Assembly (NCBI RefSeq): GCF_014696715.1 | Contig: NZ_JACJQO010000022.1 | Span: 186,001 to 250,000, forward strand | Reading direction: 5' to 3' | DNA: 64,000 bases | From: Pseudanabaena sp. FACHB-2040 | GTDB taxonomy: Bacteria > Cyanobacteriota > Cyanobacteriia > Phormidesmidales > Phormidesmidaceae | Part shown: positions 62,928 to 64,000 of the stretch, in pieces | Numbering within the stretch: the stretch's first letter is position 1 | How the letters are laid out: each line of letters begins with the position of its first letter | The notes under the pieces: model-generated | What the model was told of the DNA's origin: nothing | The model's input: only the letters and a program-made list of their open reading frames with translations | Database searches by the model: none | Translations under genes and position numbers: made by a program

Positions 62928-63803
62928 TCAAACCTGAGCCGGGCTGGGTAGCTGGCTGACGTAGGTAGCGGCAAGGATTAGCGCGGCCCCAATCAGCTGT
63001 AGGCTGGTCAGCGATTCCCCCAGCAGAAAAAATGCCAGAATCACGGCGACCACGGGTTCTAGGGTAAATAAAATCACGGCTTCTGGCGGACTGACTCGCA
63101 TCTGACCAAAAGTCTGTAGGCAGGTTGGCAGCGCCGTTGTAAACAGCCCCAGATAGACCAGCCAACCCCAGGGAACAGCGGCAGGATCGACCACAGTAGG
63201 TTGCCCCATCACCCGATCAAAAGCCACCCAGCTAAGAGACAAAGCAGTCATGCTCCAGACTTGAATGGCGGTGAGAGGCAGAGTGGGGTAGCGCTTGGCA
63301 AAGCGTTCCAGGCGAATGATGTGGCCAGCCCAGCAAAAGGCGGTGCCCAGGCTCCACAGGTCGCCAATGTTGAGACGACCGCCCTGGTAAGACAGCAGAG
63401 CAATCCCCAGCAGCGCCAGCGCTGCCGCAACCCAGGTTGCCGGGACGATACGTCGGCCAGCCAACCCCAGCAGCAGCGGCACCAAAATAACGCAGAGCGA
63501 GGCGATGAAGGCGCTGCGGCCAGCGGTGGTGTATTGGAGTCCCAGGGTTTGGGTGCCGTAGCCACCTATTAGCCAGCAGCCCAACTCTGCCCCAGCCCGC
63601 AGTAGGCCCGGTTTGGGCCTAAGCCAAGGCAAAAAACAGAGCGCTGCGATCGCAAAGCGACCCAGCACCACAAAGCTAGGCTGCAGGGTGCCAACAATAT
63701 CTTTGACAACAATATAGGCAGTTCCCCAGAGCAGCGTGCCCAGGAGCAAAGCGCTTACCCCGCCCGCATGAGACTCTAGCCTGAACTGCGTTTGACGGGG
63801 CAT
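62928..63803 (-). CDS. DMT superfamily (EamA) transporter
   Basis: The 291-residue protein has ten predicted TM segments in two EamA repeats (about 10-140 and 150-285). Typical features are LLGTLLWGTAYIVVKD near 19-34, FAIAALCFLPWL near 51-62, TTAGRSAFIASLCVILVPLLL near 91-111 and ILFTLEPVVAVILAFFLLGE near 245-264, with the P-V-A hallmark of the second repeat. EamA proteins export small metabolites such as amino acids. The substrate is not predictable. It lies between a partial aminotransferase and a methyltransferase on the same strand. Confidence 0.93.
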   Translation of the reverse strand: MPRQTQFRLESHAGGVSALLLGTLLWGTAYIVVKDIVGTLQPSFVVLGRFAIAALCFLPWLRPKPGLLRAGAELGCWLIGGYGTQTLGLQYTTAGRSAFIASLCVILVPLLLGLAGRRIVPATWVAAALALLGIALLSYQGGRLNIGDLWSLGTAFCWAGHIIRLERFAKRYPTLPLTAIQVWSMTALSLSWVAFDRVMGQPTVVDPAAVPWGWLVYLGLFTTALPTCLQTFGQMRVSPPEAVILFTLEPVVAVILAFFLLGESLTSLQLIGAALILAATYVSQLPSPAQV

Positions 63804-63868
63804 AGTGGGGGTATCAGTCGGGGCTAGGCAGGGTTAAGCGAAGTTAAACAGAAGGAAGCTGCGGCACC

Positions 63869-64000
63869 TCAGCTGTAAGCCTTAACAAAAGCCTCTAGCC
63901 GATCCATTCCCTTAAGAATAGTCTCCATGCCAGTAGCGTAGGAGATCCGCGCGGTGCCCTCGGTGCCAAAGGAAATACCGGGGACAGTGGCGACGTATTT
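63869..64000 (-). CDS. Class I aminotransferase (AspC-like), C-terminal 43 residues only
   Basis: The frame enters from the right edge and ends at TGA 63871-63869. It encodes KYVATVPGISFGTEGTARIS then YATGMETILKGMDRLEAFVKAYS. This is the C-terminus of class I PLP aminotransferases, in which VPGISFG....RIS(Y/F)A contains the Arg that binds the substrate carboxylate. Aspartate aminotransferase is the best guess. The rest lies outside the window. Confidence 0.85.
   Translation of the reverse strand, partial: KYVATVPGISFGTEGTARISYATGMETILKGMDRLEAFVKAYS

Overview
The window is chromosomal DNA from a cyanobacterium. It carries psbU, a CyanoP (psbP) gene, ycf54, btpA, a Tic20-like gene, a crtE-type prenyl synthase, minCDE, the rimO-crhR pair, and a groESL operon behind a CIRCE operator. 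The palindrome GCGATCGC (HIP1) occurs at least 30 times, where about one would be expected by chance. GC content is moderate to high. A PTPA-CTERM protein, a PEP-CTERM protein and a cyanoexosortase-like gene suggest a filamentous non-heterocystous form of the Leptolyngbya/Nodosilinea type. That last placement is a guess.

Layout. 1-8.8 kb: envelope polysaccharide region. A WecG/TagA-type glycosyltransferase is cut by the left edge. A 1.8 kb gene-free stretch follows, then an SLBB export protein, a Wzc/GumC-like chain-length protein, a proline-rich one-TM protein and an AT-rich GT-C-like membrane protein. 9.2-12.4 kb: PTPA-CTERM and PEP-CTERM proteins, a collapsed PEP-CTERM relic, and a small protein behind a long structured leader. 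12.4-16.6 kb: argD, RidA, an alpha/beta hydrolase, an ArsS-type radical SAM enzyme. 16.8-20 kb: minC-minD-minE-ferredoxin on the minus strand, and a 6S RNA candidate on the plus strand. 20-31 kb: two M16 peptidases, a DUF255 protein, an SLH protein, DedA, rpsF, FAH, Tic20. 31-41 kb: rimO-crhR, btpA, VKOR, nadB, psbU, folD-crtE-PAP2. 41.6-42.1 kb: second copy of the structured leader plus small protein. 42-51 kb: ycf54, pdxJ, and a second export cluster (aminotransferase, exosortase, EpsI-like, SLBB, Wzc). 51-64 kb: groESL, housekeeping genes and conserved cyanobacterial unknowns, ending in a partial class I aminotransferase.

Most interesting result. Two distant loci share one architecture: promoter with -10 TATTCT, a leader of about 210-226 nt, and a small paralogous protein of 81-86 aa. 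Each leader has a long-range closing stem around four hairpins. In both, the 3' arm of that stem overlaps the arm of a second hairpin that covers the ribosome binding site. The stems differ by base changes that keep pairing. This is how a translational riboswitch is built, and I do not recognise the class. A separate 6S RNA candidate at 19.8 kb makes it unlikely that these leaders are 6S RNA.

The polysaccharide and sorting genes probably work together: two SLBB/Wzc-like export pairs, an exosortase with its partner protein, and two CTERM-tagged candidate substrates lie within 50 kb. All calls are by eye from sequence. No database or folding program was run.
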